Shown here piece after piece: positions 1 to 8,898 of a DNA stretch of 44,245 nucleotides (position 1 is the first letter of the stretch; each line of letters begins with the position of its first letter). This DNA is from Phycisphaerae bacterium (lineage in GTDB: Bacteria > Planctomycetota > Phycisphaerae > Sedimentisphaerales > Anaerobacaceae). The stretch covers positions 1-44,245 of the forward strand of contig JAIPFM010000227.1 in assembly GCA_021736645.1 (NCBI GenBank), given 5' to 3'. Both the position numbers and the translations under genes were made by a program. Below the pieces are notes generated by a model. The model worked only from the letters and a program-made list of their open reading frames with translations, ran no database searches and had not been told where the DNA came from.

Positions 1-975
1 GGCCTCTTCAAGGACCGAGGCCAGTGACACTTCTGCACCGTTCAGGGCCTTGGATTTGTCTGCGGCAGTCATAAAGGCAAAGATCTCGAGGGTCTCTGCC
101 TGAGGTACGGGAATATTGCCGGTCTTGAAGAACTTGACGATCTCGTCCACGAGGCCCTGGTATCCCTCATATCTGCCGCTGGGCATGACTTTTTTGCTGC
201 CAAACACCATGGCGCCGTAGTCCTGCTTGCCGCTTCTGATGCCCCTGAACGTGCCGATGCGTCCGTCGTTCCACAGGCCGACTACATGCTCGGTGCCCTC
301 GGTCTGTACGCGTCTGACGCTCTGACATCCGGGGCCCATGATGGTGAATAATATTTCCACGCCATGCACGCCGTACCAGTACAGATCAGGATGGTGCGGT
401 TCCAGGGAACAGGGGCCGAACGCTGCGCATCCCATGACCTCGCCGAGTTCTTCACTGTGCCGCATGGAGAGGATCCCGGGACTGAATCTGAGCGAGGAAC
501 TCGACCAGCAGGGGACCTCGGCCTGTTTCGCCAGTTTGAATATTTCCAGCACGTCTGCCAGATTGCCTGCCATGGGCTTGTCGATGAATACCGGCTTGCC
601 CGCTGCAATCACAGGACGTACCTGGGCCAGGTGCGGTCGACCGTCCACGCTCTCCAGGAGTATGCCATCCACCATCGTGCAGAGCTGTTCAATGGACGCC
701 ACGATTTTGAGTCCGTACTCATCTCGCAGTTGTCTGGTATAGTTGTCCACACGACTGGCCGAGCTCGTGACATCCGGTGATCCTCCGGAAAATCCGGCCA
801 CCACGCGGCAGCCGTTCTGGTCATTGCCATTAATGGCCTTGGTAAAGGCAATGACATGGGACGTGTCCAGACCGATCATGCCAATGCGGAACTCCGTGGC
901 CTCTGCATATCCATGGGAGGGGAGAACAAGCAACACGGTACATGCCAATATCGACGCCAAAGTGAATCTGTTCAT
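1..975 (-). CDS. Exported Gfo/Idh/MocA-family oxidoreductase, partial (3' end outside window)
   Basis: Seen: 325 codons run in frame to the left edge, so the C-terminus is missing. The start ATG at 975 follows AAGGA about 9 nt upstream. Residues 1-25 form a Sec-type signal peptide (MNRFTLASILACTVLLVLPS, then HGYAEA). The mature protein opens with a Rossmann-like strand (FRIGMIGLDTSHV). A DKP tripeptide in VFIDKPMAG near residue 140 matches the EKP/DKP motif of the Gfo/Idh/MocA fold. Family knowledge: NAD(P)-dependent oxidation or reduction of sugars and inositols; exported members are common in Planctomycetota. The exact substrate is unknown. It lies downstream of another Gfo/Idh gene in the same direction but is separated by 136 bp of palindromes and repeats, so it may be transcribed separately. 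Confidence 0.85.
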   Translation of the reverse strand, partial: MNRFTLASILACTVLLVLPSHGYAEATEFRIGMIGLDTSHVIAFTKAINGNDQNGCRVVAGFSGGSPDVTSSASRVDNYTRQLRDEYGLKIVASIEQLCTMVDGILLESVDGRPHLAQVRPVIAAGKPVFIDKPMAGNLADVLEIFKLAKQAEVPCWSSSSLRFSPGILSMRHSEELGEVMGCAAFGPCSLEPHHPDLYWYGVHGVEILFTIMGPGCQSVRRVQTEGTEHVVGLWNDGRIGTFRGIRSGKQDYGAMVFGSKKVMPSGRYEGYQGLVDEIVKFFKTGNIPVPQAETLEIFAFMTAADKSKALNGAEVSLASVLEEA

Positions 976-1022
976 GACAACTGTCCTTTCCATGGTGTGT
1001 CTATTACATCACAGTTCTTAAC

Positions 1023-1110
1023 TGAAGTTTTGCATACTTCAATTTATCAGTTTTCTGAAAACTGCCTACTGAAAACTGTACACCACAGGGCTTTTTACAG
1101 AAGTCCTGTG
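1023..1110. repeat. Composite element: palindrome, 7-bp CTGAAAA array, palindrome
   Basis: Left palindrome 1023-1041 has arms TGAAGT/ACTTCA around TTTGCAT. It is followed by a perfect 17-nt inverted repeat at 1048-1064 (CAGTTTTC, T, GAAAACTG). A 7-bp register then runs 1055-1082 (CTGAAAA, CTGCCTA, CTGAAAA, CTGTACA). A second palindrome lies at 1084-1110 with arms CACAGG/CCTGTG and internal CTTTTT/AGAAG. The right palindrome ends one base before the stop codon of the upstream gene. The same three-part layout recurs at 37286-37407. Function is unknown; a transcription attenuator, protein-binding site or small mobile element are all possible. Confidence 0.7.
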
Positions 1111-1111
1111 C

Positions 1112-2437
1112 TTATATCGTGGGTTCCCAGCCAGGTGCATAGTCTCTTGTCCAGAGTGCCTGTGCAGCCGGATTATTGAGGATATGGCCGTTTTTTGGAT
1201 CACATAAGATCGCCGTTCGGGACCGCAGGGCCATGTTGCCGAGCTGGCAGATGAGCACGCTCTTGTGGCCCTCGTCAATGGGGGCGTTGAGTTGGCCCCC
1301 ACCTGACACGGCTTGGAGGAAGTTCTCCATGTGGGTGTCCTGAACGCCCGGATCCACGGTATTGGTGCTCTGTGCACGGATCTCTTTGGATCCGATGGTC
1401 TTGATTTCCCTGGCATTCTTGTCGTACAGGGTGTAGCCGTCATCCTGGAACACGATGGCCCCTTGGGTGCCGTGGAAACGGACACCGAACCCTGACTTTT
1501 CAGGGGTGAATTTATTGCATGAGAGGCCTTCCCACGCAATCATCTTGTCATCGCCGAATTGCGCTGTCATGGTCTGGGTGTCCGGGCATTGCCAGTCATC
1601 CAGGCCCTTGTAATGAAAGCGTCCGCCTGAACTGGTCACCTGTGTGGGGAAGTCTACCTTTAACGCCCAGCGTGCCAGGTCAATGGCGTGGGTCCCGTTG
1701 TTGAGTGCCTCGCCTGTGCCCCAGTTCCAGAACCAGTGCCAGTTGTACGGATGGATATTGTCGCGATAGGCCGTGCGCGGTGCCGGACCCTGCCACAGGT
1801 CGAAATCCAGCTCAGCAGGGGGGGCAGAGACCTTGCCAAAGCCAATGGGCGGACGTGCGTTGCTATACCAGGTCTTGGCAAAGTACACGTCACCAATCAC
1901 GCCGTTGTGGAGGTCCGCGATCATTTGCTGGGACAGTGCACTGGATCGCCGCTGTGTCCCCATCTGCACGACTCTGTTGTATTTTGCGGCAGCGGCCACC
2001 AACAGTTCCCCTTCATGGGGATTGTGTGCGCAGGGTTTTTCCACGTACACATGTTTGCCGGCCTTGATGGCCTCAATGGCCATGGGCGCATGCCAGTGGT
2101 CCGGTGTGGCAATGATCACCGCATCGATGGCCTGATCCTCCAGCACGCGACGAAAATCCTGTACTGCCTGGGGCGCCTTGCCCTGTACATTGGCCACGGA
2201 CCTGACTGTGTTTTGCCAGTAGCGTTTGTCCACATCCGAAATGGTCTTGACGTGACAGGTCTTGATCTGGGCACATTTTTCAGCCAGGGCTGTGCCGCGT
2301 GAATGAATGCCGATCACTGCCACAGCCAGTTGTTCATTGGGAGATGCCTTCACGCGTGACCCGGTGAGGCTCGCCAGGCCGATGCCTGCAAGAGAGGCTG
2401 ATTTCATAAAGTCACGACGAGTGGTTTTATTTTCCAT
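1112..2437 (-). CDS. Gfo/Idh/MocA-family oxidoreductase with twin-arginine signal
   Basis: 441 residues. The N-terminus TTRRDFMKSASLAGIGLA is a TAT leader with the RRDFMK core. The Rossmann segment is LAVAVIGIHSRGTALAEKC, followed by ATPDHWHAPMAIEAIKAGKH and VYVEKPCAHNP, which holds the EKP motif characteristic of the family. The C-terminal half has the usual Gfo/Idh alpha/beta domain (WHWFWNWGTGEALNNGTHAID). SD GGAG lies about 9 nt before the ATG. The protein is probably folded with NAD(P) in the cytoplasm and exported. It is the last gene of the nagA-Nramp-nagB unit (24 bp after nagB), so a role on an amino sugar or an N-acetylhexosamine-containing glycoside is inferred. Family members oxidise or cleave glycosides (GH109 alpha-N-acetylgalactosaminidases share this fold and leader); GH109 activity is possible but not demonstrated. 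Confidence 0.9.
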   Translation of the reverse strand: MENKTTRRDFMKSASLAGIGLASLTGSRVKASPNEQLAVAVIGIHSRGTALAEKCAQIKTCHVKTISDVDKRYWQNTVRSVANVQGKAPQAVQDFRRVLEDQAIDAVIIATPDHWHAPMAIEAIKAGKHVYVEKPCAHNPHEGELLVAAAAKYNRVVQMGTQRRSSALSQQMIADLHNGVIGDVYFAKTWYSNARPPIGFGKVSAPPAELDFDLWQGPAPRTAYRDNIHPYNWHWFWNWGTGEALNNGTHAIDLARWALKVDFPTQVTSSGGRFHYKGLDDWQCPDTQTMTAQFGDDKMIAWEGLSCNKFTPEKSGFGVRFHGTQGAIVFQDDGYTLYDKNAREIKTIGSKEIRAQSTNTVDPGVQDTHMENFLQAVSGGGQLNAPIDEGHKSVLICQLGNMALRSRTAILCDPKNGHILNNPAAQALWTRDYAPGWEPTI

Positions 2438-2461
2438 GATAAAACTCCAAAGGTCCCGGTA

Positions 2462-3214
2462 TTACAGTTGTGTGATATCCAAAAGGGCAGCCGCCTTTGT
2501 ATCCAGATACAGATGGCAGTTGTTGTGTGTCTGGACAATCGAGGCCGGATACTCAGGCGAGACTGCCTGGGTCACGGTGTTCTTTACGGCCTCGGCCTTA
2601 CGCGTATCAGGCACGGACAGGATCAGGCATTGCGATGTCATGATCTGTTTGATGCCCATGGAGATGGCCTGGGTGGGGACGTCTTCAAGGGTGTTGAACC
2701 AGCCCTCCCCGAGTTGCTGCTCACGACAGCGTGTGTCCAGGTCCACGACCAGGTAGGGATCTGTAGTCTCGAAATCGGCAGGCGGATCATTAAAGGCCAG
2801 GTGGCCGTTTTCGCCGATGCCGGCCAAAGTCACGGCGATCTCGTGCCGGCCGATGATGGCTGACAGCCTTCGGCACTCGGCCTGGGGATCGGGCGCATCA
2901 CCCTCGATCAGGATCACGGCCTTTAACGGGGACACCCGATCGATGAATCGTTCCTTGAGATACTTGCGAAAACTGGCCTGATGCGTGTCAGGCAGCCCCA
3001 CATATTCGTCCAGATGGAACATGGTGACTTTGGACCAGTCAATGCGTTCGGTCCTGACCAGATGGGCGAGCACTTCAAACTGGCTGGCCCCAGTGGCAAG
3101 CACAATGGCGGCTTGACCGGTCTGTTCAATGGCCTTGACAATGTGATCGATGGCGGTCTCGGCCGCGGCCTTACCCATGGCTTTCGGGGTGTTTGATATC
3201 GTAGTTTTAATCAT
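2462..3214 (-). CDS. nagB: Glucosamine-6-phosphate deaminase (NagB family)
   Basis: 250 residues, slightly shorter than the 266 of E. coli NagB. Family role: glucosamine-6-P + H2O to fructose-6-P + ammonia, in the cytoplasm. Seen: the phosphate-binding stretch LATGAS near residue 39; the active-site HLDEYVGL with Asp69, equivalent to E. coli Asp72; and [17 protein letters not shown] at 132-148 with His138, equivalent to His143. Asn136 stands where E. coli has Asp141 and Asp143 where it has Glu148; Asn at the first position also occurs in other bacterial NagBs. It starts 8 bp after the Nramp-like gene, which itself overlaps nagA, so the genes are almost surely co-transcribed. No signal peptide is visible, unlike the NagA of the same operon. 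Confidence 0.9.
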   Translation of the reverse strand: MIKTTISNTPKAMGKAAAETAIDHIVKAIEQTGQAAIVLATGASQFEVLAHLVRTERIDWSKVTMFHLDEYVGLPDTHQASFRKYLKERFIDRVSPLKAVILIEGDAPDPQAECRRLSAIIGRHEIAVTLAGIGENGHLAFNDPPADFETTDPYLVVDLDTRCREQQLGEGWFNTLEDVPTQAISMGIKQIMTSQCLILSVPDTRKAEAVKNTVTQAVSPEYPASIVQTHNNCHLYLDTKAAALLDITQL

Positions 3215-3222
3215 GGTGGTTC

Positions 3223-4467
3223 CTAGAGTAATTCGACAATGGCAAAATAAGTCATGACCAGTGAAAAGACAATGGATGCCATCAATGCGCCGTTCATGAC
3301 ACGGCCAGCCCTGTGGTCCTTCATGAGCGAGGTGCGGTTGATCAGAATCCAGATCGGCACTGCCACGGCCGGCAGGATACAGGCCTGAAAGGCCTGCGAA
3401 AAGATCATCAGGGCAGGCGGCCGCTGCTCCAGGAAGACCATGCCGAAACTGAACAGGATCCCCGCGAACATGAGTGCACGGAACAGCGGTGACCGAATAT
3501 TGCGGGGCTTGCCTGTATAGTCACAGATCAGCCACGGCGCAATCAGGACAATGGGAAAGATGGTGGACAGGCCGGCCCCTGTGATGCCCAGGATCAAAAT
3601 AAAGGCCGCAGCCCTGCCGCCGATGGGCTGAAACAAATGAATCATGTCAACCGTGTTGTTCAGCTTGATGCCCATCACATTCAGGGTGCCTGCTGACACG
3701 GCCATGATCACGCCGCTCAAGATCAGCATCATCAAGGCGGACACGAATGCGTCCTTTTTCTCGCCGGCCAGATTCGCAATGGTCCAGCCCTTTTCCGCGA
3801 CCACCGTGCTTCGCATCACAAAGACGGCGGCAGAGCAGGTCGTGCCTGCCATGGCAGCCACGATCCCAAAGGCGCCGGGCCGGTCAGGGATGCTCGGGAT
3901 CATGCCGCGCACAATGGCGGAAAAACTCGGCTTGACCATAAACAGGACCACCACAAAACAGAGGCCCATGAGCAGGACAAAGACCGTGAGGACCTTTTCG
4001 AAGACCTGGTATCGACCGTGCCACAGGAGTGCATAGAGCCCGATGACCAGTACGAGGATAATCCAGAAGGTGTTGACCGTAGGAAAGGACATGAGTTTCA
4101 GACCCTCCTGCAGCAGATCGGCCACGATCCCCATGACCCCCATCAGGGCCAGGAGTTCACCAATGATCAGGGCCGCCAGTACGTACAGGGCCAGGGCCTT
4201 GCCCCATGTGAACTGGGTCTTGATGTTGTACAGGGCGGTCTTGCCTGTGACCAGGGTCACCTGGCCGTAGGCCGCCATGAGCACAAACGTGAACACGCAC
4301 GACAGGACCAGGGCCCAGAACAGGTTCATACCGTATTCTGCACCGGACTTGGCCATGGTGGTCACACTGCCTGTGCCTATGTTGTAGCCGATCAGGAACA
4401 GACCCGGTCCCACAGCGCTGATCGCGAGTTTGATGCGCGTGCTCATGCTCTTGGTGTGATCCGTCAT
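3223..4467 (-). CDS. Nramp-related membrane transporter lacking canonical metal-binding motifs
   Basis: 414 residues with about 11 hydrophobic segments. The opening [20 protein letters not shown], followed by [17 protein letters not shown] and [13 protein letters not shown], aligns with TM1-TM2 of Nramp/MntH proteins. The TM1 DPGN metal motif is replaced by NIGTG, and the TM6 MPH motif is replaced within [20 protein letters not shown]. Both side-chain clusters that bind Mn/Fe in true Nramps are therefore absent, so Mn/Fe transport should not be assumed. The start ATG overlaps the nagA stop (ATGA) and nagB follows after 8 bp. Substrate unknown; uptake of an amino sugar or amino-sugar-linked compound is inferred from context only. 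Confidence 0.8.
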   Translation of the reverse strand: MTDHTKSMSTRIKLAISAVGPGLFLIGYNIGTGSVTTMAKSGAEYGMNLFWALVLSCVFTFVLMAAYGQVTLVTGKTALYNIKTQFTWGKALALYVLAALIIGELLALMGVMGIVADLLQEGLKLMSFPTVNTFWIILVLVIGLYALLWHGRYQVFEKVLTVFVLLMGLCFVVVLFMVKPSFSAIVRGMIPSIPDRPGAFGIVAAMAGTTCSAAVFVMRSTVVAEKGWTIANLAGEKKDAFVSALMMLILSGVIMAVSAGTLNVMGIKLNNTVDMIHLFQPIGGRAAAFILILGITGAGLSTIFPIVLIAPWLICDYTGKPRNIRSPLFRALMFAGILFSFGMVFLEQRPPALMIFSQAFQACILPAVAVPIWILINRTSLMKDHRAGRVMNGALMASIVFSLVMTYFAIVELL

Positions 4468-5723
4468 TGGGCATCGGCCTCATTGGCTGAATACACGAGT
4501 CTGCCGGCCACATAGGTCTGCCGGATCTTGACCGTGAAATCCTCGAGCGCAAACACGATCAAATCGGCACGTTTGCCGGTTTCGAGTTCCCCCCGATCGG
4601 TCAGGCCGTAGACACGGGCCTGATTACGGCTGGCCATGTGAAAGGCCTGTTCCAGGGAACAGCCTGTGACGCGCATGATGTGGCCCACGCCCTTGGTCAT
4701 GGGCGACGCCGAACCGGCCAGGACCTGCTGTGCCGGGTACCGGATCATGCCGTCTACAGTCAGTTCTATGGTCTTGCCGTCGTCGGTGTTGTAGATCCCC
4801 GGTGTCATGCCGGCGAACCGTGTCACGTCCGAGGTCACCAGGATTCGATCCACACCCTTGGCCTTGACAAAGACTTGGATTTCCTCAGGACGCAGGTGAA
4901 AGCCGTCGCAGATGATACTGGCATAGAGCCGGTCGTCCGCCAGTTGCGGCCACAGGGGATTGTCATGACGGTTGATGAGATTGGCGCAGCCGTTACCCAG
5001 ATGCGTGGCCACAATGGCGCCTTCATCCACGGCCTGCTTGATGACCGCAGCAGACCCATTGTGATGGGCCAGTGCGACCTTGATCCCGAGGGCGCGACAG
5101 CGCCGGATAAAGTCCATGGCCCCGTCCAGTTCCGGTGCCACGGACACCTGAATAATCTTGCCGTCGGCCGCTTTGTAGTAGGCCATGAATTCCTGCCAGT
5201 CGGGCAGACGCACGTACTGCAGGGGATGGGCCCCTCGATACCCGTCAATCGGAGAGATGTAGGGGCCTTCCAGATGATACCCGGGGATGGACCGGGCCAG
5301 TTCAGGGTCTTTGACGGCCCTGGCCAGCGTGGCGAAATTGGCCAGGAGTATATCGTGGCGATTGGTCGTCAGGGTCGGGAAATAGGTGGTCACGCCTTCT
5401 CGCCACAGGGCCTCGGTGGCCTTGCGAATCCCTTCGACCGTCAAGGCACCGCCGCCAAAGCCGAACGAGACCGACGCATATCCATTGACCTGATTGTCAA
5501 TCAGGCCCGGTGCAATGTACAGGGGTTCCTGTGTCGGTTTGCTCAATTTGCTTTTTGCGCGGATCCCCTGGATGATCCCGTCCTGGATGTCAACTTGAAT
5601 GGGGGTTTTGTCAATGTACGAGAGACCTTCTATCATCAGGCTGTCCTTTGCATGGGTCACTGTTGACAAGGTCACAATGGAGATGACGCTCATCGTACAG
5701 ATGAGCCTGGAGCAATTCAGCAT
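4464..5723 (-). CDS. nagA: N-acetylglucosamine-6-phosphate deacetylase homologue with signal peptide
   Basis: 419 residues from the chosen start, an ATG at 5723 preceded by AAAGGA 8 nt upstream; an upstream in-frame ATG at 5741 has no SD. Seen: the amidohydrolase core with HLEGPYIS (metal-ligand Glu), ALAHHNGSA and VATHLGNG (metal-ligand His), IICDGFHLRPE, VTSDVTRFAGM (catalytic Asp) and LAGSASPM, all matching NagA. The N-terminus MLNCSRLICTMSVISIVTLS, then TVTHA/KD, looks like a cleavable Sec signal, which is odd because NagA normally works in the cytoplasm on a phosphosugar. Its stop overlaps the Nramp-like start, implying translational coupling. It could be a periplasmic deacetylase of a non-phosphorylated N-acetylhexosamine, or the leader may be a retained membrane anchor. 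Confidence 0.85.
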   Translation of the reverse strand: MLNCSRLICTMSVISIVTLSTVTHAKDSLMIEGLSYIDKTPIQVDIQDGIIQGIRAKSKLSKPTQEPLYIAPGLIDNQVNGYASVSFGFGGGALTVEGIRKATEALWREGVTTYFPTLTTNRHDILLANFATLARAVKDPELARSIPGYHLEGPYISPIDGYRGAHPLQYVRLPDWQEFMAYYKAADGKIIQVSVAPELDGAMDFIRRCRALGIKVALAHHNGSAAVIKQAVDEGAIVATHLGNGCANLINRHDNPLWPQLADDRLYASIICDGFHLRPEEIQVFVKAKGVDRILVTSDVTRFAGMTPGIYNTDDGKTIELTVDGMIRYPAQQVLAGSASPMTKGVGHIMRVTGCSLEQAFHMASRNQARVYGLTDRGELETGKRADLIVFALEDFTVKIRQTYVAGRLVYSANEADAQ

Positions 5724-5805
5724 GGTTGATTCCTTTGTCATTGAGATAGGGTGTTCTGTTGAAGACGGATGTTGAAACCAGTTTGGGGCACGAATGCCTC
5801 CTTGT

Positions 5806-7296
5806 CTACCATAAGCTCTGTTGTGCTGTTTGCGTTTGCCAGGCTGCGGGACTCTTTAGTTCCTTGATGTCAATGGAGGTTCTATCGCAGGCCGACTTTG
5901 GGCATTGGCCGGTCCAGCAATACAGACAGAGTTTGTGCCTGGGCAGGCCAATGGCCTTGACCATGTCGCCCACGGTCTGGTAACGCAGGGTGGTAACCCC
6001 CAAATCCTCGGCAATCCAGGCGATCATTTTTTTGTATTTGTCGGAGTCCGAATCCAGGTACTCTTCAATGTCAACACGATCGTGGCCCTCTATGCAGCGG
6101 ATGGCTTTGCGTGCCGACAATTCCTGGATGGACCGCGTGGACAGATTGAATCTGCAGGGAAACATGAGAGGCGGGCAGGCAGGACGCACATGGATTTGCC
6201 TGGCGCCGCAATCCCAGAGTTTCTTGACAGTAAAGTTTTTGAGCTGCGTGCCTCGGACAATGGAATCCTCGCATATCACAATGCTGTGGCCCTCGATCAC
6301 TTCTCGAATGGGAATCAGCTTCATTTTGGCCACAAAGTCGCGTGTGGTCTGGGCGGGGGGGGTATAGCTCCTGCCGTATCCCGGCGTATACTTGACAAGC
6401 GGGCGTCTGAAGGGTTTGCCTGATTCCATGGCATAGCCCAGGCCGTGGGCAATGCCTGAATCCGGGATACCGGCCACCAGATCCACGTCAATGTCCTTAT
6501 CTCGTTTGGCCAGAAGACGCCCACATCTTTCTCTGACGATTTCCGAATTGATCCCTTCGTAGTCTGATGCAGGAAATCCCGTGTAGATCCAATAGAATGA
6601 ACAGATCTGCTGGGCATTTCCCTTTTTGGTGCGTCTCTGGGACACACCGTCCTCGTTGATCAGGAGGATCTCTCCTGGTTCCACGTATTTGGTGATCTCA
6701 AAACCCAGATTCGTGAAGGCACAGGTCTCACTGGTGACTGCCCATTCGGTCTGGCTCCTCCCCACGATCAGGGGCGTATAGCCAAAACGGTCTCTGGCTA
6801 CATAAATCCCTGTTCTGGTCAGCAGCAGGAGCGAGCAGGAGCCCCTGATCAGGGCGAACATCTGTTCTATACCATCCACCAGATCGTTGCCCTGGCAGAT
6901 GAGCTTGGCCACCAGCTCTGCCGTGTTCACACCTTTGTGGCTGACTTCGCTGAAGGAGACACCCTTTTTAAGGAGCCTGTCCGTCAAGGCCTCCGTATTC
7001 TCCACCCGGCCGTTCATGGCCAGGCAAAAGGGACCGAAACGGGAGTTCAGATAGATGGGCTGTTCTTCCTTGGCACTGATCACACCGATGCCTTTGTTGC
7101 CCTTCATCTGTGCGTAGTCATCTTGAAATTTCGACTTGAACTGGCTTTGACTCAGGGCATGAATCTGTCGGCTGAACTGCTCTCCAAGGATGACCATGCC
7201 GCCATAGGCGGTGCCCAGATGAGAGTGGTAATCCGTGCCATAGAAGAGACTCTCTGCACAATTACCCCTTGAAACCACGCCAAAAAGACCACTCAT
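5806..7296 (-). CDS. PurF-like amidophosphoribosyltransferase homologue with Ser2 in place of the nucleophilic Cys
   Basis: 496 residues. The ATG at 7296 is fixed by AGGAGG 7 nt upstream. The protein starts MSGLFGVVS; canonical PurF starts with Cys as the Ntn glutaminase nucleophile, here Ser (codon AGT). HSHLGTAYGGM at 24-34 replaces the usual RGQESAG-type loop. The phosphoribosyltransferase half is well preserved: PRPP loop ICEDSIVRGT at 341-350 and GIPDSGIAHGLGY. Cys232, Cys381, Cys457 and Cys460 lie at spacings like the [4Fe-4S] ligands of Bacillus PurF (KLCLYCWTGQCP at the C-terminus). It may be an ammonia-dependent enzyme, a Ser-nucleophile amidotransferase or a divergent paralogue. No other purine gene is nearby. 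Confidence 0.8.
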   Translation of the reverse strand: MSGLFGVVSRGNCAESLFYGTDYHSHLGTAYGGMVILGEQFSRQIHALSQSQFKSKFQDDYAQMKGNKGIGVISAKEEQPIYLNSRFGPFCLAMNGRVENTEALTDRLLKKGVSFSEVSHKGVNTAELVAKLICQGNDLVDGIEQMFALIRGSCSLLLLTRTGIYVARDRFGYTPLIVGRSQTEWAVTSETCAFTNLGFEITKYVEPGEILLINEDGVSQRRTKKGNAQQICSFYWIYTGFPASDYEGINSEIVRERCGRLLAKRDKDIDVDLVAGIPDSGIAHGLGYAMESGKPFRRPLVKYTPGYGRSYTPPAQTTRDFVAKMKLIPIREVIEGHSIVICEDSIVRGTQLKNFTVKKLWDCGARQIHVRPACPPLMFPCRFNLSTRSIQELSARKAIRCIEGHDRVDIEEYLDSDSDKYKKMIAWIAEDLGVTTLRYQTVGDMVKAIGLPRHKLCLYCWTGQCPKSACDRTSIDIKELKSPAAWQTQTAQQSLW

Positions 7297-7554
7297 GTCA
7301 AACCTCCTGTTGCATACTAAACCGTGATTCTTCAAACGGTTTTACTGAGGGTAGCCAGCACACTGGACCTTTGGCGAGAAACGGCCATTGGGTCCACATC
7401 GAGATTTCATGTATGTTCGCCTGTATGATATCCCATAATCAGTGTGTTTGACAGAAGAATTCCAGCTTGACTTGCGTTTGAGTGTGAGTTCGAATCTTTG
7501 GGCAAGGAACATTGTCTCAGCAGTCTTCATGGCAGCAGGACACCTTGTGCCTAT

Positions 7555-8673
7555 TTACAGAAATGACGTCCAGAACAGACTCAGTTTTTCAGCGGCTTGC
7601 GGCAGGGAGAACCTTTCAATGGCGACTGCTCTTGCCTGCTGGCCCAACCGGTGTCGTAGTTCGTGATCTGTGAGCATCCGGCGAATTGCTGTGGTCAGCG
7701 CTTCAAGATCATTGGGTGGGACCAAGAGGGCAGAGACCTGGTGTGTCAGGATTTCTTCAGTGCCGCCCACGTTTGTGGCCACAATGGCTTTGGCGGAGGC
7801 TGCGGCCTCCAGCAGGACACGGCCCAGGGGTTCCTGATGGGCGGTATGGACCAGGAGGTCGACGTCATTGAGCAGGGCTGGGATGTCTTTTCGAAAGCCC
7901 ACACAGAACAGGCGGTCTTCCATGCCTGCCCCGTGAAAGATCTGAAGAATTGTCTCTTCGTATTCTACACTCTCCTGTTTCTGGGAGTGACGCTCTCCGA
8001 CAAACAGGGCATTGATCTCCGGGAAGTCTCTGGCCAGGGAGACCACCACCTGCGCCAGCAGGGTCTGTCCCTTGCGCAAACAGATCTGTCCAATGTTGGC
8101 CAACAGAACCGCGCTTTGAGGAAGCCCCAGCTCTCGCTTGAGAGACCCGGTGGCCGGGGTGGGGCAGAAGAGATCCGTGTCCACAGCGTTGTGGATCACC
8201 TGTACCTTACCCGACGCCATGCCCTGATTCACATGGAACTCTCGGGTGGCCTGAGACACAGCAACCAGCCCGGCATTTTGATTCAAATCAGCCATGGCCG
8301 TTTTGTTCAGCTTGATGATGTCACGCAGATGTCCGGTGCAGGGCATGGGCAGGTGTGGTGCAATGCGCCCGACCATGCGTGCCATGGCCAGGCTGTTGGC
8401 ATGCACCAGATCAGGAGAGACGCGCGAGACAAGGTCCATAAGATGGGCAGTGACTTGATCCATGGGACGTTTGTGATCGTGTGAATCCCTCAGCATCAGA
8501 GGCAAGACCTGAATACCCTGTTGCGTCAATCGCTCTGTCAACATCCCGGTTTGGGGCGCAGCTGCCACAAACTCAAACTCGGTCTGTCCCAGGGTCTCCA
8601 GCATGGCCAGCAGGGAAAACTCACCCCCATTGAGCGTGCCATATTCAAAAAACAATAATATCCTGGGTCGCAT
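7555..8673 (-). CDS. Glycosyltransferase family 4 (GT-B fold)
   Basis: 372 residues. The N-terminal GT-B domain begins RPRILLFFEYGTLNGGEFSL, a nucleotide-sugar transferase opening with a GG loop. The C-terminal domain has VIHNAVDTDLFCP, GQICLRKGQTLL and HTAHQEPLGRVLLEAAASAK, which contains the E-x7-E donor-binding motif, then VGGTEEIL. These are typical of GT4 enzymes that build lipopolysaccharide, capsule or glycoprotein sugars in the cytoplasm. No membrane segment. The ATG at 8673 has only a weak SD. A 29-nt overlapping upstream ORF (8645-8911) runs through a palindromic repeat just 5' of it. The acceptor cannot be guessed. Confidence 0.88.
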   Translation of the reverse strand: MRPRILLFFEYGTLNGGEFSLLAMLETLGQTEFEFVAAAPQTGMLTERLTQQGIQVLPLMLRDSHDHKRPMDQVTAHLMDLVSRVSPDLVHANSLAMARMVGRIAPHLPMPCTGHLRDIIKLNKTAMADLNQNAGLVAVSQATREFHVNQGMASGKVQVIHNAVDTDLFCPTPATGSLKRELGLPQSAVLLANIGQICLRKGQTLLAQVVVSLARDFPEINALFVGERHSQKQESVEYEETILQIFHGAGMEDRLFCVGFRKDIPALLNDVDLLVHTAHQEPLGRVLLEAAASAKAIVATNVGGTEEILTHQVSALLVPPNDLEALTTAIRRMLTDHELRHRLGQQARAVAIERFSLPQAAEKLSLFWTSFL

Positions 8674-8778
8674 TAGGTCCGTTCAGTTCAGGTGGAATCA
8701 TGATAGAGTCAATTGTCTGAAGTTGATCATACAGGGCGATTATACGGGCACAGTGATCGCCACTCAAGTATAGAAGCC

Positions 8779-8898
8779 TACCGCACCCTAACAAAAACCT
8801 GCCGGCTTCGGCTGGCTGCTGCGGCCATCTGCTATGTTGGCCTGCGTCGATCCCCAGGGGCAGGCCGGCCGATGCGACTGTTTTCTTAAAGTGTCCAA
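8779..8898 (-). repeat. Palindromic repeat element, copy B (short form)
   Basis: Read on the minus strand it starts GGACACTTTAAGAAAACAGT and ends GTTTTTGTTAGGGTGC, imperfect terminal inverted repeats. Its interior (GACGCAGGCCAACATAGCAG, then ATGGCCGCAGCAGCCAGCC) matches the copy at 15440-15606 almost base for base. It lacks a middle stretch present in that copy, and the length difference preserves the reading frame. In minus-strand translation the shared words are KTVASA, DAGQxSRWP and QPAxAxRxLLGC. No transposase is present, so it resembles a MITE or a coding palindromic element. Confidence 0.75.

Noticed and set aside
1084..1110. Classical rho-independent terminator of the Gfo/Idh gene
   Set aside because: A strong stem follows the stop codon, but no U-tract comes after it on the coding strand, and the same palindrome occurs away from gene ends.
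7342..7530. 62-residue minus-strand ORF between the PurF-like and GT4 genes
   Set aside because: Poor SD (too distant) and no recognisable features; gap of 258 bp left as non-coding.
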